From contig QZLH01000078.1 of assembly GCA_003833135.1 (NCBI GenBank), positions 135,164 to 186,013 of the forward strand: DNA of 50,850 bases, in the 5' to 3' direction. The DNA is from Oehlia diaphana. Taxonomy: Eukaryota; Glomeromycota; Glomeromycetes; Glomerales; Glomeraceae. Position 1 is the first letter of the stretch. The number at the start of each line of letters is the position of its first letter. The translations under genes were made by a program, and so were the position numbers. This document shows positions 49,288 to 50,850 of the stretch, piece after piece. Under the pieces are notes generated by a model. It worked only from the letters and a program-made list of their open reading frames with translations. It was not told where the DNA came from and searched no databases.

Positions 49288-50450
49288 TTATTTGTCATCA
49301 TCTATTTCATCTTTTTCATCTGAACTTATTATAATAAAATCTTCTTCATCTATTTCATTTTACGTATCTTGTTGATGAACTATTTTAGGTTTTTGTAATG
49401 TTTTATAATATGAATAAACTGATACTAGTTTGAAAACATGCTCATTAGTCAATCTATTTCTTTTAAGATTATGAATAAAATCAAAATGTGACCAATTTCT
49501 TTCAGCTGCAACAGAAGAAGCAGAAATTGACATTAATTTACTAGCTATATATTGCACCTATAACCAGTCTTTCTGTTCGCAAAACTGCCCACCAAATATT
49601 AGGATCTCCAACTGCTTCATCAGACCATAAATGTTCACATTCAAATGACCCTAATTTATTATGATATTGAAGTAATTTTTGAGTTAATTGTTCGCAAGAT
49701 TTTGCATTAACAAGTTTAGATATTTCTTCCAAAATATATGATATTGTGATATGATTTTGTGGAAGAAATTGTTCACAGTATCTAGGATCAAAATAATAAG
49801 TTAATATAATGGCGGATTATATAATTTATTCCATTGTTTAGTAAATTCTTGATATGCTTCATTTTTAACTAGAATATTACTCGTTAAAATATTTCAAAAA
49901 ACTTTATACTAGAAAAAAGCAGATTAGTAAATATAGATGCTAAAAATATTTTATTTTTATAATTAAATAATGAAATACTAAAGGTAAGTTCAGTTGATCA
50001 CTTTCAAAAATTTTATATATAACCGTAAAATGATTTAAAAATTCACATAATTGTTCAACTTCAGGCCAAAAAGTAGTTGTGTCAACTAATTTAGAAGCAA
50101 GTGATTGTTCCAAAGATCTTTGAACTGATTCTTCAAAAATAATAATCTAAATTATTTCATGAGTAATTATTAATTTGTACATTAAAATCTAAGCATATGT
50201 TGAAGTTTTTAAATACCTGTAAAGCTTTCATACTTTACACAAATAATAATAAACAAGTATGATGTGAACTCCAATATATATTATCAGGTAATTAAAGTCT
50301 AATTTCTTTTTCCAGTTTTTCTTTTTGTAATTAAGCCAAATAGACACATATTTTCTATATAATGATTTTTGAAAAATTTTACAATTTCTTTTACAGAAGT
50401 AATAATACTTGCACACCATGGTATTCCAATTATATTTTTACTAAAAGATT
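49288..50450 (-). pseudogene. Degenerate hAT-family transposase
   Basis: Reading the minus strand with frame changes gives pieces in the right order. They are IIGIPWCASIITSVKEIVKF and FKNHYIENMCLFG (about 50437-50330), WSSHHTCLLLFV and SMKALQ (about 50270-50220), EESVQRSLEQSLASKLVDTT with FWPEVEQLCEFLNHFTVIYK (50135-50000), FDPRYCEQFLPQNHITISYI (about 49795-49740), KLGSFECEHLWSDEAVGDPN (about 49660-49600) and SISASSVAAERNWSHFDFIH with NRLTNEHVFKLV. The SAAAERN-like block is the hallmark C-terminal dimerisation region of hAT transposases. Frameshifts (one near 49545) and stops (49360) mark it as dead. An acidic tail continues in frame after the first stop to 49288. The N-terminal BED finger and first catalytic part are missing or beyond the window. 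Confidence 0.8.
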
Positions 50451-50479
50451 AATATTATGCATAAAGCATTCTATAATAA

Positions 50480-50850
50480 ATAATTATTAAAAAAGATTAT
50501 ATATTTATATTATCAGGAAATTTTTTCAAGTGATATATAGCGATTTATATCACTTTATCGATATTTATCGCCATAAAATACCGATAATTAACGAAATATA
50601 TTAATTAACCATAATTATCTGTCGATAAATTTCGTTATTTGCAGATATTGATAAATATAGAAACAACCACCAAGTAAATTACCAATAAGTTGTGATATTG
50701 ATGATTATTGATAGTTATCATTAAGTTATTTAACGATATTGATAATTATCAAATATTATCACAACGATATTTTGGGATACTGTCAATTATCAAAAATTAT
50801 CACGAAGTTAGTTGTTGAAAATGTTAGTAATCAAAAATTATCTAAAATTA
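50480..50850. repeat. Dense gata/tatc palindromic low-complexity region
   Basis: The window end is filled with overlapping tgataattatca, gatattgata, ttatcaaaaattatc and tatcgatatttatcg units on both strands (for example 50740-50760 and 50785-50801). No coding frame is seen. Because it lies on the 5' side of the hAT remnant it may be the subterminal repeat zone of that element, where hAT transposases bind; this is inference. Confidence 0.5.

Overview
The window is nuclear DNA of a very AT-rich eukaryote, most likely a fungus and plausibly an arbuscular mycorrhizal (Glomeromycotina, Rhizophagus-like) one. The sequence itself shows genes broken by short GT-AG introns, strongly A/T-ending codons, an L-2-aminoadipate reductase (the lysine route used by fungi), a BTB (T1-like) gene family, an F-box/LRR-like single-exon gene, an HMG-box gene and dense degenerate DNA transposons. 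The genus is an inference from overall resemblance, not something I could search.

Layout. From 1 to about 8.5 kb lies a transposon graveyard. It holds one long, heavily mutated transposase-like coding remnant (about 940-6480, + strand) that has been invaded by several smaller inverted-repeat elements, followed by more small elements and two or three short coding remnants. About 8.5-10.8 kb is low-complexity upstream sequence. From 10.8 to 19.6 kb lies a 5-exon kinesin gene, about 2494 residues with a kinesin-4-like motor and a very long coiled-coil tail. Next come a BTB gene (20.5-21.6 kb), a convergent 12-exon gene of unknown function ending in a hydrophobic segment (25.5-21.9 kb, minus), 2.2 kb of mostly empty DNA, a 10-exon LYS2-type gene (32.8-27.7 kb, minus), a divergent HMG-box gene (33.4-35.3 kb), a 2-exon acetate kinase (36.0-37.4 kb), a convergent 5-exon carnitine acetyltransferase (41.5-39.1 kb, minus), two tandem BTB paralogues (43.8-46.4 kb), an F-box-like gene (47.2-48.7 kb) and a decayed hAT transposase (50.4-49.3 kb, minus).

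How the genes relate. Kinesin, BTB, LYS2 and HMG look like unlinked housekeeping or regulatory functions. Acetate kinase and carnitine acetyltransferase lie tail to tail and both handle activated acetyl groups, which may be chance. The three BTB genes share the same intron positions and a common C-terminal region, so they are clearly paralogues, two in tandem and one about 22 kb away.

Two N-gaps (11843-12436 and 38030-38517) both have near-identical sequence on their two sides. They look like assembly artefacts rather than missing DNA, and the second also adjoins a 140-base near copy of sequence found at 43.5 kb. I joined exons by hand from splice sites and reading frame; no transcript or database evidence was available.
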